Below, in pieces: positions 28,035 to 36,430 of a stretch of 39,320 nt of DNA; position 1 is the stretch's first letter; the number at the start of each line of letters is the position of its first letter. The notes under the pieces were generated by a model. The model was not told where the DNA came from. It ran no database searches and saw nothing but the letters and a program-made list of their open reading frames with translations. Made by a program: the position numbers and the translations under genes. Source of the DNA: Gammaproteobacteria bacterium (GTDB lineage: Bacteria > Pseudomonadota > Gammaproteobacteria > Pseudomonadales > Pseudomonadaceae); the NCBI GenBank assembly GCA_018827205.1, contig JAHJXZ010000140.1:1-39320 (forward strand), in the 5' to 3' direction.

Positions 28035-28711
28035 TGGACGCCTTACTGACTCGCCTGCTGCCCAACGTCGATTGGGCGGAAATTGGCTACGCCAGCCTGG
28101 ACACCCTGAGCATGCTCGGCGGCTCCATGCTGTTTACCGTGCTGCTCGGCCTACCGCTGGGCGTGCTGCTGTTCCTTACCAGCCCCCGGCAGATGTTCGA
28201 ACAGAAAGCCTTCTACGGTTTCCTTTCGCTGCTGGTGAATATCCTGCGCTCGGTGCCATTCGTGATTCTGCTGATCGTGATGATCCCCTTCACCGTGATC
28301 GTCACCGGTACCTCGCTAGGCGTCGCCGGAGCTATCCCGCCCTTGGTAGTGGGGGCCACACCGTTTTTTGCGCGCCTGGTGGAAACCGCCCTGCGTGAAG
28401 TGGATCGCGGCATTATCGAAGCGACCCAGGCCATGGGCGCGACTACTCGGCAGATCGTGGTCAACGCACTGTTGCCCGAGGCACTGCCCGGGATTATTGC
28501 GGCCATTACCGTCACGGCGATCACCCTGGTGTCCTACACGGCAATGAGCGGTCTGATCGGCGGCGGCGGCCTCGGTGACCTGGCTGTGCGCTATGGCTAT
28601 CAACGTTATCAGCCCGACGTGATGGCGGTGACGGTGATCCTGCTGCTGGTACTGGTACAGATTCTACAAACCGTCGGCGACAAGCTGGTGGTGCATTTTT
28701 CCAGAAAATAA
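28034..28711 (+). CDS. metI: Methionine ABC transporter permease MetI
   Basis: A 225-residue membrane protein with five to six hydrophobic helices. The cytoplasmic loop EATQAMGATTRQIVVNALLPEALPGI is the EAA motif that contacts MetN. Helix wording such as LVNILRSVPFVILLIVMIPFT and LVSYTAMSGLIGGGGLGDLAVRYGY matches the MetI family. The ATG overlaps the last base of the metN stop (TAATG), giving tight translational coupling. metQ begins 79 bases downstream. Confidence 0.94.
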   Translation: MDALLTRLLPNVDWAEIGYASLDTLSMLGGSMLFTVLLGLPLGVLLFLTSPRQMFEQKAFYGFLSLLVNILRSVPFVILLIVMIPFTVIVTGTSLGVAGAIPPLVVGATPFFARLVETALREVDRGIIEATQAMGATTRQIVVNALLPEALPGIIAAITVTAITLVSYTAMSGLIGGGGLGDLAVRYGYQRYQPDVMAVTVILLLVLVQILQTVGDKLVVHFSRK

Positions 28712-28790
28712 GGTGCCCCACGGGGCACACAAGACAGCGGACCACCGGTTACCTACCGGACTTCGCGCACATCCCACAAGGAGCTTTACG

Positions 28791-29561
28791 ATGAAAAAAC
28801 TGATCGCTGCATTCGCTGCCCTGGCAGCCTTCTCTGCCCAGGCTGAAAGCCTGAGCGTCGCCGCCACTGCCGTACCGCACGCCGAAATCCTCGAATTCGT
28901 TAAACCGGCCCTGGCCAAAGACGGCGTTGAGCTGAACATCAAGGTCTTCACCGACTACGTGCAGCCGAACGTGCAGGTTGCCGAAAAGCGCCTGGACGCC
29001 AACTTTTTCCAGCACCAGCCGTACCTGGATGAGTTCAACAAGAGCCGTGGTACCGAACTGGTCAGCGTTGCCGGCGTGCACGTCGAGCCCTTCGGCGCTT
29101 ACTCCAGCCAGCACAAGAGCCTGGCCGACCTGCCACAAGGCGCCAACGTGGTGATCCCCAACGACGCCACCAACGGCGGTCGTGCCCTGCTGCTGCTGCA
29201 GAAGGCCGGGGTGATTACCCTCAAGCCGGAGGCGGGCATCCTCGCCACGCCGAAAGACATCGTCGAGAACCCGAAAGCCATCAAGGTACGTGAGCTGGAA
29301 GCGGCCACCCTGCCGCGCGTGCTGACCCAGGTCGACCTGGCGCTGATCAACACCAACTACGCCCTGGAAGCCAAGCTCAACCCAACCAAGGATGCCCTGG
29401 CCATCGAAGGCAGCGACTCGCCGTACGTCAACATCCTTGTTACACGTGCCGACAACAAGGACAACGCCGCCCTGCAGAAACTGGCCAAGGCGCTGAACAG
29501 CGCCGAAGTGAAAGCCTTTATCGCTGAGAAGTATCAGGGCGCCGTAGTCCCGGCGTTCTAA
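28791..29561 (+). CDS. metQ: Methionine-binding protein MetQ
   Basis: A 256-residue periplasmic protein. The signal peptide MKKLIAAFAALAAFSAQA is followed by ESLSVAATAVPHAEILEFVKPAL. The segments VEPFGAYSSQHKSL, VVIPNDATNGGRALLLLQKAG and ALINTNYALEA belong to the NlpA/MetQ family. There is no lipobox cysteine, so unlike E. coli MetQ this one appears to be a free periplasmic protein. The ATG at 28791 follows AAGGAG. The stop codon TAA falls on the first base of the second 142-bp repeat element, exactly as in znuB. Confidence 0.92.
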   Translation: MKKLIAAFAALAAFSAQAESLSVAATAVPHAEILEFVKPALAKDGVELNIKVFTDYVQPNVQVAEKRLDANFFQHQPYLDEFNKSRGTELVSVAGVHVEPFGAYSSQHKSLADLPQGANVVIPNDATNGGRALLLLQKAGVITLKPEAGILATPKDIVENPKAIKVRELEAATLPRVLTQVDLALINTNYALEAKLNPTKDALAIEGSDSPYVNILVTRADNKDNAALQKLAKALNSAEVKAFIAEKYQGAVVPAF

Positions 29562-29702
29562 GAACCTGCCTCGGATCTGCTGCGCGTCGGCCAAACTGCG
29601 TTGAAAACGGCTTCGGAATGCTCATTTACAGCTCGTAAACTGCGCTTCCTCAACCGTTTTCGCCTTGTTTAGCTCTAGCTCGCAAGCTCCGAAACAGATT
29701 CT
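29561..29702. repeat. 142-bp inverted-repeat element, inverted orientation (copy 2)
   Basis: It has the same length as the element at 25764-25905 and is its reverse-complement homologue. It begins AGAACCTGCCTCGG and ends CCGAAACAGATTCT (imperfect inverted repeats, 11 of 14 paired). The core GTTTACGAGCTGTAAATGAGC and the stretch GGCCGACGCGCAGCAGAT are shared. It begins at the last base of the metQ stop codon. Confidence 0.8.
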
Positions 29703-29730
29703 ATGCACCGGCGTTAGCTGCACCCTCTGC

Positions 29731-29755
29731 CAAACCCCGCCTCGTGCGGGGTTTG
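29731..29755 (+). terminator. Terminator between metQ and the LysR gene
   Basis: CAAACCCCGC pairs perfectly with GCGGGGTTTG around CTCGT and is followed by TCGTTT on the plus strand. The stem is symmetric and lies between two convergent genes, so it may stop both transcripts. Confidence 0.8.
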
Positions 29756-29759
29756 TCGT

Positions 29760-30629
29760 TTAGGGCCGGGCGGCCGAGTCGCGCAAGCACTCCAGCAGGC
29801 AATCCAGCGCCGGCTGACGCTGAGCGCGGCGCAATACCGCTACCAGTTCTCGGTGAAAGGTCAGCGCGCCCAGTTCGATCACGCGCAACTGCGTCGGCCG
29901 CTGCAGCCACAACCCCGCACGTGGAATCAGCGACACACCAAGGCCGCATTCGACCATGCGTACGATGGCCTCCAGCTCATCCAACTCCAGCGCTTCCTGC
30001 ACTGTCAGGCGCTGCTCGCGAAGGAACTGGTTGACCCGCCGTCCGCCGAACGAGCGTCGGTCGTAACGTACAAAGGGCTGTTCGGCGAGAATTTGCAGCG
30101 GGTCATCCGCCGTCACGCTGAGCGGGCTGATCAGCACAAACGGCTCGCGCGCCAGGCTGATCTGCAGCAGCTCCTTAGGCAGGTCGAAGGGCGGCTTGAT
30201 CAGCAGCGCCAAATCCAGCTCGCCGGCATCGATCTGGCTCAACAGGTTTAGCGACACGCCCGGCACCAGCTTCAGCTCGACCCGCGGCGCAGCCGTGCGA
30301 AAACGCGGCAAGGCTTCGGGCAACAAGCCGGTCTGCACGGTGGCAATCGCACCTACCTTCAGCTCGCCTTGCCACTCGGCAGCGCTGGTTGGCAGGGCCA
30401 TCTGCGCATACAGCCCGAGCATCTGCTCCGCCAATGGCAAGGCATGCTTGCCGGCAGCATTGAGCATTGCCGAACGCCCACTGCGCTCGAACAGCCTCAC
30501 GCCCAGGCCCTGTTCCAGTACACGCATCTGTGCGCTGACCGCCGACTGGGTCAAACCCACCTGCTGGCCGGCCGCCGCGAAGGTGCCATGCCGCGCAACC
30601 GCCACAAAGGTTTTCAATTCGCGCAGCAT
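29760..30629 (-). CDS. LysR-family transcriptional regulator
   Basis: A 289-residue regulator. The N-terminal helix-turn-helix (residues 1-60: [31 protein letters not shown]) is followed by a type 2 periplasmic-binding-like effector domain (about 90-285, [21 protein letters not shown]). The ligand is unknown. It is divergent from the VOC gene at 30740, the usual arrangement for LysR regulators and their targets. The palindrome ATTGATCAAT at 30640-30649 is a candidate T-N11-A-type or autoregulatory site, just upstream of its ATG. Confidence 0.9.
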   Translation of the reverse strand: MLRELKTFVAVARHGTFAAAGQQVGLTQSAVSAQMRVLEQGLGVRLFERSGRSAMLNAAGKHALPLAEQMLGLYAQMALPTSAAEWQGELKVGAIATVQTGLLPEALPRFRTAAPRVELKLVPGVSLNLLSQIDAGELDLALLIKPPFDLPKELLQISLAREPFVLISPLSVTADDPLQILAEQPFVRYDRRSFGGRRVNQFLREQRLTVQEALELDELEAIVRMVECGLGVSLIPRAGLWLQRPTQLRVIELGALTFHRELVAVLRRAQRQPALDCLLECLRDSAARP

Positions 30630-30739
30630 CGTTGCCTCGATTGATCAATTTTGTTTGTGCTTGCGAGCAAGGATATTCGCTTTTAATCAGAATCGCTGTT
30701 GCTGAAAATCAGCAGACAGCACTCTCAAGGAACTTCAGC

Positions 30740-31165
30740 ATGGCTCTCGCACCCTTTCACCTGGCAATTCCCGTCTACGATCTGGCTGCCGCACGGCATT
30801 TCTATGGAGAGGTATTCGGCTGTGCCGAAGGCCGCAGCAGCGACCACTGGGTGGATTTCGACTTCTTCGGCCATCAGCTGGTGATCCATCAGGCGCCGAA
30901 GATGGCCTACCAGGAAGCAGCGCACAGCAACCCTGTGGACGGTCACGACGTGCCGGTGCCGCATTTCGGTGTGGTGTTGGGCTGGGAGGATTGGCAAACG
31001 CTGGCGGCGCGACTACAGGCCAAGGGCACGCAATTCGTGATCGAACCCTATGTGCGCTTCGCCGGCCAGGCCGGCGAGCAGGCCACGCTGTTCCTACTCG
31101 ACCCCTGCGGCAACGCCTTGGAGTTCAAGGCGTTCAAGGACATCAGCCAGCTATTTGCAAAATAG
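30740..31165 (+). CDS. VOC-family protein divergent from the LysR gene
   Basis: A 141-residue protein with two short VOC beta-alpha-beta units. The N-terminal strand and helix [23 protein letters not shown] carry the first metal-binding histidine. The C-terminal [16 protein letters not shown] carries the probable glutamate ligand, and [11 protein letters not shown] probably supplies another histidine. This resembles small metal-dependent dioxygenases and glyoxalases; the substrate is unknown. The ATG at 30740 follows AAGGAACTTCAGC; the frame is open 36 codons further upstream but without family similarity. It is probably controlled by the divergent LysR protein. Confidence 0.88.
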   Translation: MALAPFHLAIPVYDLAAARHFYGEVFGCAEGRSSDHWVDFDFFGHQLVIHQAPKMAYQEAAHSNPVDGHDVPVPHFGVVLGWEDWQTLAARLQAKGTQFVIEPYVRFAGQAGEQATLFLLDPCGNALEFKAFKDISQLFAK

Positions 31166-31169
31166 CTAC

Positions 31170-31802
31170 TTAGGGCCGTTCAAGCAGACCGGGCAACTGC
31201 GCGGCCAGTTTGCTGTTGTTGATCGGGGCGCGGATAAAGCCGCGCTGCCTGCCGTCCGGGCCGATCAGCACCAGGTTGCCGCTGTGGTCGACGGTGTAGT
31301 TTTCCTTGCTGGTATCAGCCGGGATAAACGGAATGCTGACGCCGTTAGCCAGCTTCTGAATGGTCGCTTGCTCGCCGGTCAGACCGATAAAGCCGGCATC
31401 AAAGTAATCCAGGTACTTCTTCAATTGCTCCGGCGTGTCGCGATTCGGATCGACCGTAACCAGCACAATGCGCAGCTTGGCCAGGGTTTCCGGCGGTAGC
31501 TGGCCTTGCAATTGACGCAACTGGGCGAGGGTGGCTGGGCAGATATCCGGGCAGAAGGTGTAACCGAAAAACAGCAGGCTCCACTGATCCTTGAGCTGAT
31601 CGACCGCCACTGCCTGGCCGTCCTGATTGGTCAGGCTCAGCTCCGGCAGGCTGCGGCTCTGCGGCAGCAGGACGATGCCGGCATCCAGCAGAACAGTGGG
31701 ATCACCCTGGCCCTTGCTGGTCAGCACCTTGTTGACGGTCAAGCCCAGCACCAGGGCGACGATGGCAACGAGAACAAAAACGGTGATCTGGGTTCGGGAC
31801 AT
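31170..31802 (-). CDS. SCO/SenC copper chaperone for cytochrome oxidase
   Basis: A 210-residue membrane-anchored thioredoxin-fold protein. The N-terminal anchor helix is at about 6-24. The copper site is C84-PDI-C88 in FGYTFCPDICPATL, and the third ligand is H173 in TVDHSGNLVLIGPDG. SCO proteins deliver copper to the CuA centre of cytochrome oxidase subunit II in the periplasm. It lies at the 3' end of the oxidase-assembly cluster, 11 bases after cyoE. Confidence 0.93.
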   Translation of the reverse strand: MSRTQITVFVLVAIVALVLGLTVNKVLTSKGQGDPTVLLDAGIVLLPQSRSLPELSLTNQDGQAVAVDQLKDQWSLLFFGYTFCPDICPATLAQLRQLQGQLPPETLAKLRIVLVTVDPNRDTPEQLKKYLDYFDAGFIGLTGEQATIQKLANGVSIPFIPADTSKENYTVDHSGNLVLIGPDGRQRGFIRAPINNSKLAAQLPGLLERP

Positions 31803-31813
31803 GGCACCAACGA

Positions 31814-32713
31814 TTACAGGTTTAACAGCAGATAGTGGTCGACCAGCAGGGCGATAAACAACGCGAAAAGATACCAGATGCTGTACTTGAAGGTGTTGAT
31901 CGCGGCATGCGGTTTGCTGTCACGGTACAGCACCACTGCCCAGTGCAGGAAGCGCCCGCCCAGCAGCACGGCGCAGCCGAGATAGAGCAGCCCGCTCATA
32001 TGGATGGCGTACGGCAGCAGAGTCACCGCAAACATCACCAGGGTGTAAAGCAGGATATGCACCTTGGTGTAGTGCTCGCCGTGGGTCACCGGCAGCATGG
32101 GGATATCAGCCTTGGCGTACTCCTCCTTGCGGTGGATGGCCAAGGCCCAGAAGTGCGGCGGTGTCCAGGCGAAGATAATCAGCACCAGCAGCAGCGGTTC
32201 TGCGCTGATATGACCGGTTACCGCCACCCAGCCGAGCAAAGGTGGCGCAGCGCCGGCCAGGCCGCCGATCACAATATTCTGCGGTGTGGCGCGCTTGAGA
32301 AAGCCGGTGTACAGCACGGCATAACCGAGCAGCGAAGCCAGGGTCAGCCAGGCCGCCAGCTCGTTGGTAAAGGTCAGCAGCAGGGCCATACCGGCCACCG
32401 CCAGTAGCAGAGCAAAACCCAAAGCCGCACTGGGCGAGATACGCCCCGAGGTAACCGGACGCTTGAGCGTGCGCGCCATGATCGAGTCGATGCGCCGGTC
32501 CACCACATGGTTGACTGCCGCCGCCGCGCCGGCGCACAAACCAATACCGAGGTTGCCGAAGATCAACACTTCCCAGGCCACACCCGCCCGCGTGGCGAGA
32601 AACATACCGACCAGGGAGGTGATCAGCATCAGCACCACCACCCGCGGCTTGGTCAGCTCCAGGTAGTCGCGCCAGCTGGCGTGGGCTTGCTGTTCGCGCG
32701 CTAGAGTAGCCAT
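31814..32713 (-). CDS. cyoE: Protoheme IX farnesyltransferase (heme O synthase)
   Basis: A 299-residue protein with nine hydrophobic helices of the UbiA prenyltransferase fold. The first Asp-rich region is NHVVDRRIDSIMARTLKRPV and a second conserved loop is HRKEEYAKADIPMLPVTHG. It transfers a farnesyl group to heme B to give heme O, the precursor used by CtaA. The gene is placed between ctaA and sco, 24 bases from the ctaA stop. The name follows the usual enteric symbol; in oxidase loci it is also called ctaB. Confidence 0.95.
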   Translation of the reverse strand: MATLAREQQAHASWRDYLELTKPRVVVLMLITSLVGMFLATRAGVAWEVLIFGNLGIGLCAGAAAAVNHVVDRRIDSIMARTLKRPVTSGRISPSAALGFALLLAVAGMALLLTFTNELAAWLTLASLLGYAVLYTGFLKRATPQNIVIGGLAGAAPPLLGWVAVTGHISAEPLLLVLIIFAWTPPHFWALAIHRKEEYAKADIPMLPVTHGEHYTKVHILLYTLVMFAVTLLPYAIHMSGLLYLGCAVLLGGRFLHWAVVLYRDSKPHAAINTFKYSIWYLFALFIALLVDHYLLLNL

Positions 32714-32737
32714 AAGGTCTCTCCTCGATTGTTTTTG

Positions 32738-33778
32738 TTATTTGCTCGGCAACATCGCAAGGCCAGCCTGCGCTTCTGCTGCCGGAGATGCCAGCCGTAC
32801 TGAGCTGCGCACCCGGTAATTGATTAGCACCAACGTCATTAGCAGAGCCGCGCCACCGAGGTTGTGCGCCACTGCCACCTGGAGCGGCAGATGAAACATG
32901 ACGTTACTGATGCCCAGGCTGATCTGCACGGCCAGCGCCAACACCAACAAACCGGCCAACCGCCCCAGCCCATGACGCTTGAGCTGCCAGGCCAATAGCA
33001 GCAGCACCAGGGTGACCAGCAGTGCGCCGATGCGGTGGGTCATATGAATGGCAGTGCGCGCGTCGCTGTCGAGTTGCCCGCCAAGGTAGTTGGGGCCGAT
33101 ATGCTGGGTCAGGTGAAAACCATTGGCGAAGTCCATCGCCGGCCACCATTCGCCATGGCAGGTCGGTAGATCGACGCAGGCAACCGCTGCGTAGTTGCTA
33201 CTGACCCAGCCACCAAGGGCAATTTGCCCAATCACCAGCAGCAAACCGAGCGCCGCCAGGCTGCGCAATCGTGCGGGAAGGTTGGCCAAGGCGGCCGCCT
33301 TGCCGGAGAGACGCAGCGTCAAAAGAAACAGCAGGCTAAGGGTGGCAAAACCGCCAAGCAGATGGGCCGTAACCACTTGCGGCCAGAGTTTCAGAGTCAC
33401 CGTCCACATGCCAAAGGCCGCCTGCAGGGTCACCAAACCCAGCAATAAAAGAGGCAATTTAAGTGGCTGTTCGGCCTCGCCACGGCGTCGCAGCGCCTGT
33501 ACCGCCAGGCCGAGAATCACCAGGCCCAGGGAGCCGGCGAAATAGCGATGGATCATCTCGTACCAGCCTTTGGCGACTTCCACCGGTGTTTCGGGAAAGC
33601 GCGCCTCAGCCAGAGTCTGTTTGTGCTCACTCATCGGCACGCCGATAAAGCCGTAGCAGCCGGGCCAGTCCGGACAACCGAGGCCGGCGTGGGTCAAGCG
33701 GGTATAGGCACCGAGCAGCACCACCACGACCGCCAACACCGTGGCGAACAGGGCAAAACGGTAACCAGGCTTGCTCAT
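32738..33778 (-). CDS. ctaA: Heme A synthase (COX15/CtaA)
   Basis: A 346-residue protein with eight hydrophobic helices. Conserved heme-binding histidines lie in EMIHRYFAG, VTAHLLGGF, IHMTHRIGALL and VAHNLGGAALL. The first loop GLGCPDWPGCYG has the paired cysteines found in this family. It oxidises the C8 methyl of heme O to the formyl of heme A, needed by the caa3 oxidase. The ATG at 33778 has a perfect AAGGAGG site close upstream. A 136-base repeat element separates it from the Sco-like gene, so it may be transcribed or translated independently of surf1. Confidence 0.94.
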   Translation of the reverse strand: MSKPGYRFALFATVLAVVVVLLGAYTRLTHAGLGCPDWPGCYGFIGVPMSEHKQTLAEARFPETPVEVAKGWYEMIHRYFAGSLGLVILGLAVQALRRRGEAEQPLKLPLLLLGLVTLQAAFGMWTVTLKLWPQVVTAHLLGGFATLSLLFLLTLRLSGKAAALANLPARLRSLAALGLLLVIGQIALGGWVSSNYAAVACVDLPTCHGEWWPAMDFANGFHLTQHIGPNYLGGQLDSDARTAIHMTHRIGALLVTLVLLLLAWQLKRHGLGRLAGLLVLALAVQISLGISNVMFHLPLQVAVAHNLGGAALLMTLVLINYRVRSSVRLASPAAEAQAGLAMLPSK

Positions 33779-33794
33779 CCGTCCTCCTTAGATA

Positions 33795-33930
33795 GGCCGT
33801 TGAAAAACGTAGCGAGCGAAGGTTAGACAAGCCGAAAGCAGGCGAGGGCGCGGAGTGTACGAGCTGTACATGAGCAGCCCGAGTCTGATTTCAACGCGGT
33901 ATAACCGAGCGCAGTAGTTTTTCAATGGTC
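33795..33930. repeat. 136-bp inverted-repeat element related to the 142-bp pair (copy 3)
   Basis: It begins GGCCGTTGAAAAAC and ends GTTTTTCAATGGTC (12 of 14 bases pair as inverted repeats). The centre GTGTACGAGCTGTACATGAGC and the following CAACGCGGTATAACC resemble the core of the two 142-bp copies, but the ends differ completely. It sits seven bases upstream of the ribosome site of ctaA and three bases downstream of the stop of the Sco-like gene. Confidence 0.7.
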
Positions 33931-33932
33931 GA

Positions 33933-34517
33933 TCAACCAATTTGGGAGATTTTCAGTAAGTGCCGTAGATCATTAAGAATCGCCTTGCCTTTGCTGGTGG
34001 CGTCATAGCGCAGCACCAGATTGCCGCGCGGATCGACGATCCACAGCTGCGCGCCTGCTACCTTACCGGCGGTCTTGTCGTAGGCATCCAGCTGCAGCAG
34101 ATAGCGCGCCAGTTGCGGGTATTCGCGGCGCAGCTGAGCGTCATAGTCGCTGGCAATGGGTTGAGCAGACGCCAGGGCATGGGCCGCGCGGCCGACATCA
34201 CGGTTTAAACCGATATGCACCTGACGGGCGAGAAACACCAACTCCTTGCAGGCGGCATCGCAGACATCCGGCACGGTCACCAGCAGTTGCCAGCGCTGCT
34301 CATCGGCGCCGACCACACCTAGGTCGGCACGGGTTTGTCCGGTGCCGATCAGTTCGCCGTGGTAGCTGCGGGTTTCCGGTACCCAGAAGCGCCATTGATA
34401 CATGGCACTGGCAAGGATCATCGGACCGATCACCACGGCCAGAATCAGAATCAGCTGCAGCCGCCCACGGCGACGCTGGCTGGGCGACACTTCAGGCAGG
34501 GCGATGGCTGGGTTCAT
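33933..34517 (-). CDS. Sco-like/thioredoxin-fold protein of the oxidase-assembly cluster (PA0111-like)
   Basis: A 194-residue protein with one N-terminal transmembrane helix (about 20-40) and a periplasmic domain. It has a C86-DAA-C90 pair (CxxxC, as in SCO) in LLVTVPDVCDAACKEL. Near the C-terminus WIVDPRGNLVLRYD aligns with the DHSGNLVL segment of SCO, but proline replaces the copper-ligand histidine. The gene may encode a second thiol/copper protein for oxidase assembly; this is inference from the motif and position. The ATG at 34517 overlaps the surf1 stop region by 26 bases, so it is co-translated with surf1. Confidence 0.75.
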   Translation of the reverse strand: MNPAIALPEVSPSQRRRGRLQLILILAVVIGPMILASAMYQWRFWVPETRSYHGELIGTGQTRADLGVVGADEQRWQLLVTVPDVCDAACKELVFLARQVHIGLNRDVGRAAHALASAQPIASDYDAQLRREYPQLARYLLQLDAYDKTAGKVAGAQLWIVDPRGNLVLRYDATSKGKAILNDLRHLLKISQIG

Positions 34518-35223
34518 GGCGAGTCTCCCGCGCGTTAGATAGACCTAAATAGATAAACAGGCAGAGCAAAGCCGCCGCCAGGGCGAACCATTGCACGGCA
34601 TAACCGAGGTGTTTGTCGGGGCTCATGGCGACAACTGGCCAATCACTCTGGAATGACGCAGGGCCGGGCTCGAGGCGTACCTCATAGGCCAGACCGCCAC
34701 GCCCTAGTTGCTGCCACAGGGCATCCGGTTTGACCTCACTAATCAGCCGCGGCCAGTCCGCAGACGGTTGCGCACCTTGCAACTGGAAAGCCTCACCCAG
34801 TGGTACATACACCGTGGCCTGCAAACGCAATGGCGAATCCGGGGTGGAAAATGTTGGGGGGATACGGCGATCGGGCCAGGCCAGCCAGCCGCGATTGAGC
34901 AGCAGCCAGAGGCCGCTGGCCTGATCATAAAAAGGTTGCAACACCTCCACTCCGACCTTGCCGTCGCGGGTGCGGTTGTCCAGCAGCAGGGTATGCCGCG
35001 CATCGAAAAAGCCCTGCAGCTGCACGCGCTGGTAAGCTGGATTTGGCTGTCGCTCCAGTTCATCGATGCTGATCGGTGCGGCCAGTTGCTGGGCCTGGTG
35101 TGCGGCTAACAATTCGCGCTTTTCTTCGGCGCGCGCTAGCTGCCAGAACCCTAGGGCGATAAGGCAGGGAAATAGCAGCAGCACCAGCACGCTGGGCAGC
35201 CAGCCAGGACGGAAGGCGCTCAT
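34492..35223 (-). CDS. SURF1-family cytochrome oxidase assembly protein
   Basis: A 243-residue protein with two transmembrane helices, one near residues 10-28 (LPSVLVLLLFPCLIALGFWQL) and one near the C-terminus (YAVQWFALAAALLCLFIYLGL). The intermediate domain contains RVQLQGFFDARHTLLLDNRTRDG and WLLLNRGWLAWP, typical of SURF1. It assists insertion of heme A into subunit I. The ATG at 35223 is chosen because GGGAGG lies six bases upstream; the frame is open much further upstream without family similarity. It is read divergently from the twin-transmembrane gene. Confidence 0.9.
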   Translation of the reverse strand: MSAFRPGWLPSVLVLLLFPCLIALGFWQLARAEEKRELLAAHQAQQLAAPISIDELERQPNPAYQRVQLQGFFDARHTLLLDNRTRDGKVGVEVLQPFYDQASGLWLLLNRGWLAWPDRRIPPTFSTPDSPLRLQATVYVPLGEAFQLQGAQPSADWPRLISEVKPDALWQQLGRGGLAYEVRLEPGPASFQSDWPVVAMSPDKHLGYAVQWFALAAALLCLFIYLGLSNARETRHEPSHRPA

Positions 35224-35311
35224 AGCGACCTCCCCGGAGCCCTGCATAAGCTGGCTATACTGCAGCTGAAGCGCATTTCCCTTCCCCCGATGTTCCGATT
35301 GGGAGTCACGC

Positions 35312-35515
35312 ATGCTCAAAACCGCGATCGTCCTGCTACTACTGGCTACTCTGATCAGCCTATTCAGTGGCCTGTTCTTTCTGGTCAAGGACGAAGGTAG
35401 AACCTCCCGGGTGGTCAACGCGCTGACTGTACGCGTCACCCTCACCGGCTTGACCGTCGCCCTTATTACCTGGGGCTTCTACAGTGGCCAACTGGTCTCG
35501 CATGTCACCTGGTGA
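35312..35515 (+). CDS. Twin transmembrane protein (DUF2909-like)
   Basis: A 67-residue peptide with two hydrophobic helices: MLKTAIVLLLLATLISLFSG and TLTGLTVALITWGFYSG, joined by a charged loop LVKDEGRTSRVV. It is on the opposite strand from all other genes of the oxidase locus, converging on coxC with a gap of six bases. GGGAG precedes the ATG. The function is unknown; as I recall, small genes like this sit in the same place in other Pseudomonas oxidase loci. Confidence 0.8.
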   Translation: MLKTAIVLLLLATLISLFSGLFFLVKDEGRTSRVVNALTVRVTLTGLTVALITWGFYSGQLVSHVTW

Positions 35516-35521
35516 GTCTCG

Positions 35522-36418
35522 TTACAACACATAGACGAAGACAAACAAGCCAATCCACACCACATCGACAAAGTGCCAATACCAGGCAGCCGCCTCGAAA
35601 CCGAAGTGTTTGTCAGGGCTAAAGTGGCCGCGAATGATGCGAATCAGCATGATGCTCAGCATCAGTGCACCCAGGGTCACGTGGGCCCCGTGAAAACCGG
35701 TGAGCATAAAGAAGGTTGCGCCGTAGATGCCCGAACCCAGGGTCAGGCCCAGTTCGGTATAGGCATGGATGTATTCCTCGACCTGCAACACCAGAAAAGA
35801 GATACCGAGAATCACCGTCAGCGCCAGCCACAGGGTCAGCGGCTTGCGGTGGTTCTTGCGTAGCGCGTGGTGGGCGAAAGTCAGGGTGAAGCTGGAAGTG
35901 ACCAGCAGAATGGTGTTGATCAGCGGTAGGCCCCAGGCGCTGATGGTGCCACTCGGTGCCGGATAGAGTTTCGGATCAGGCGTGTTAAGCAACGGCCAGC
36001 TGTACTCGAAGCCCGGCCAAAGCATGTTGCTCACCCCTTTGTCGCCTTCACCACCGAGCCAAGGGCCCGCCCAGGTGCGCACGTAGAACAGCACACCGAA
36101 GAACGCGGCAAAGAACATCACTTCGGAGAAGATAAACCAGCTCATACCCCAGCGGAACGAGCGGTCCATCTGCGGGCTGTACATGCCTGAGCGGCTTTCC
36201 TTGATCACATTACCGAACCAGCCGAACAGCATATAGGCGAGAAACAGGCCGCCGACAAAGAAGATCATAGGGCCATTGGAGTCGGCGCGATCCGCCTTCA
36301 GATCGTTGAACCAGGTGCCTACGCCGTATACCGAAAACAGCATGCCCAGTGTGGCGATGATCGGCCATTTACTCTGGGCCGGGACGTAATAGCTTTCGTG
36401 GCTTTCATGACTCGACAT
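35522..36418 (-). CDS. coxC: Cytochrome c oxidase subunit III
   Basis: A 298-residue membrane protein with seven hydrophobic helices. Family signatures include WGMSWFIFSEVMFFAAFFG, VTSSFTLTFAHHAL, EEYIHAYTELGLTLGSG and FFMLTGFHGAHVTLGALML; the closing AAAWYWHFVDVVWIGLFVFVYVL is diagnostic. Subunit III stabilises the catalytic subunit and helps proton uptake. It follows ctaG by 12 bases. A normal coxB-coxA-ctaG-coxC order is seen, reading leftward. Confidence 0.96.
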   Translation of the reverse strand: MSSHESHESYYVPAQSKWPIIATLGMLFSVYGVGTWFNDLKADRADSNGPMIFFVGGLFLAYMLFGWFGNVIKESRSGMYSPQMDRSFRWGMSWFIFSEVMFFAAFFGVLFYVRTWAGPWLGGEGDKGVSNMLWPGFEYSWPLLNTPDPKLYPAPSGTISAWGLPLINTILLVTSSFTLTFAHHALRKNHRKPLTLWLALTVILGISFLVLQVEEYIHAYTELGLTLGSGIYGATFFMLTGFHGAHVTLGALMLSIMLIRIIRGHFSPDKHFGFEAAAWYWHFVDVVWIGLFVFVYVL

Positions 36419-36430
36419 TTATTGTTCTCC

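Noticed and set aside
30640..30649. ATTGATCAAT as an Anr/FNR box.
   Set aside because: The four-base spacer of the TTGAT-N4-ATCAA consensus is missing; it is more likely a LysR-type site or chance.
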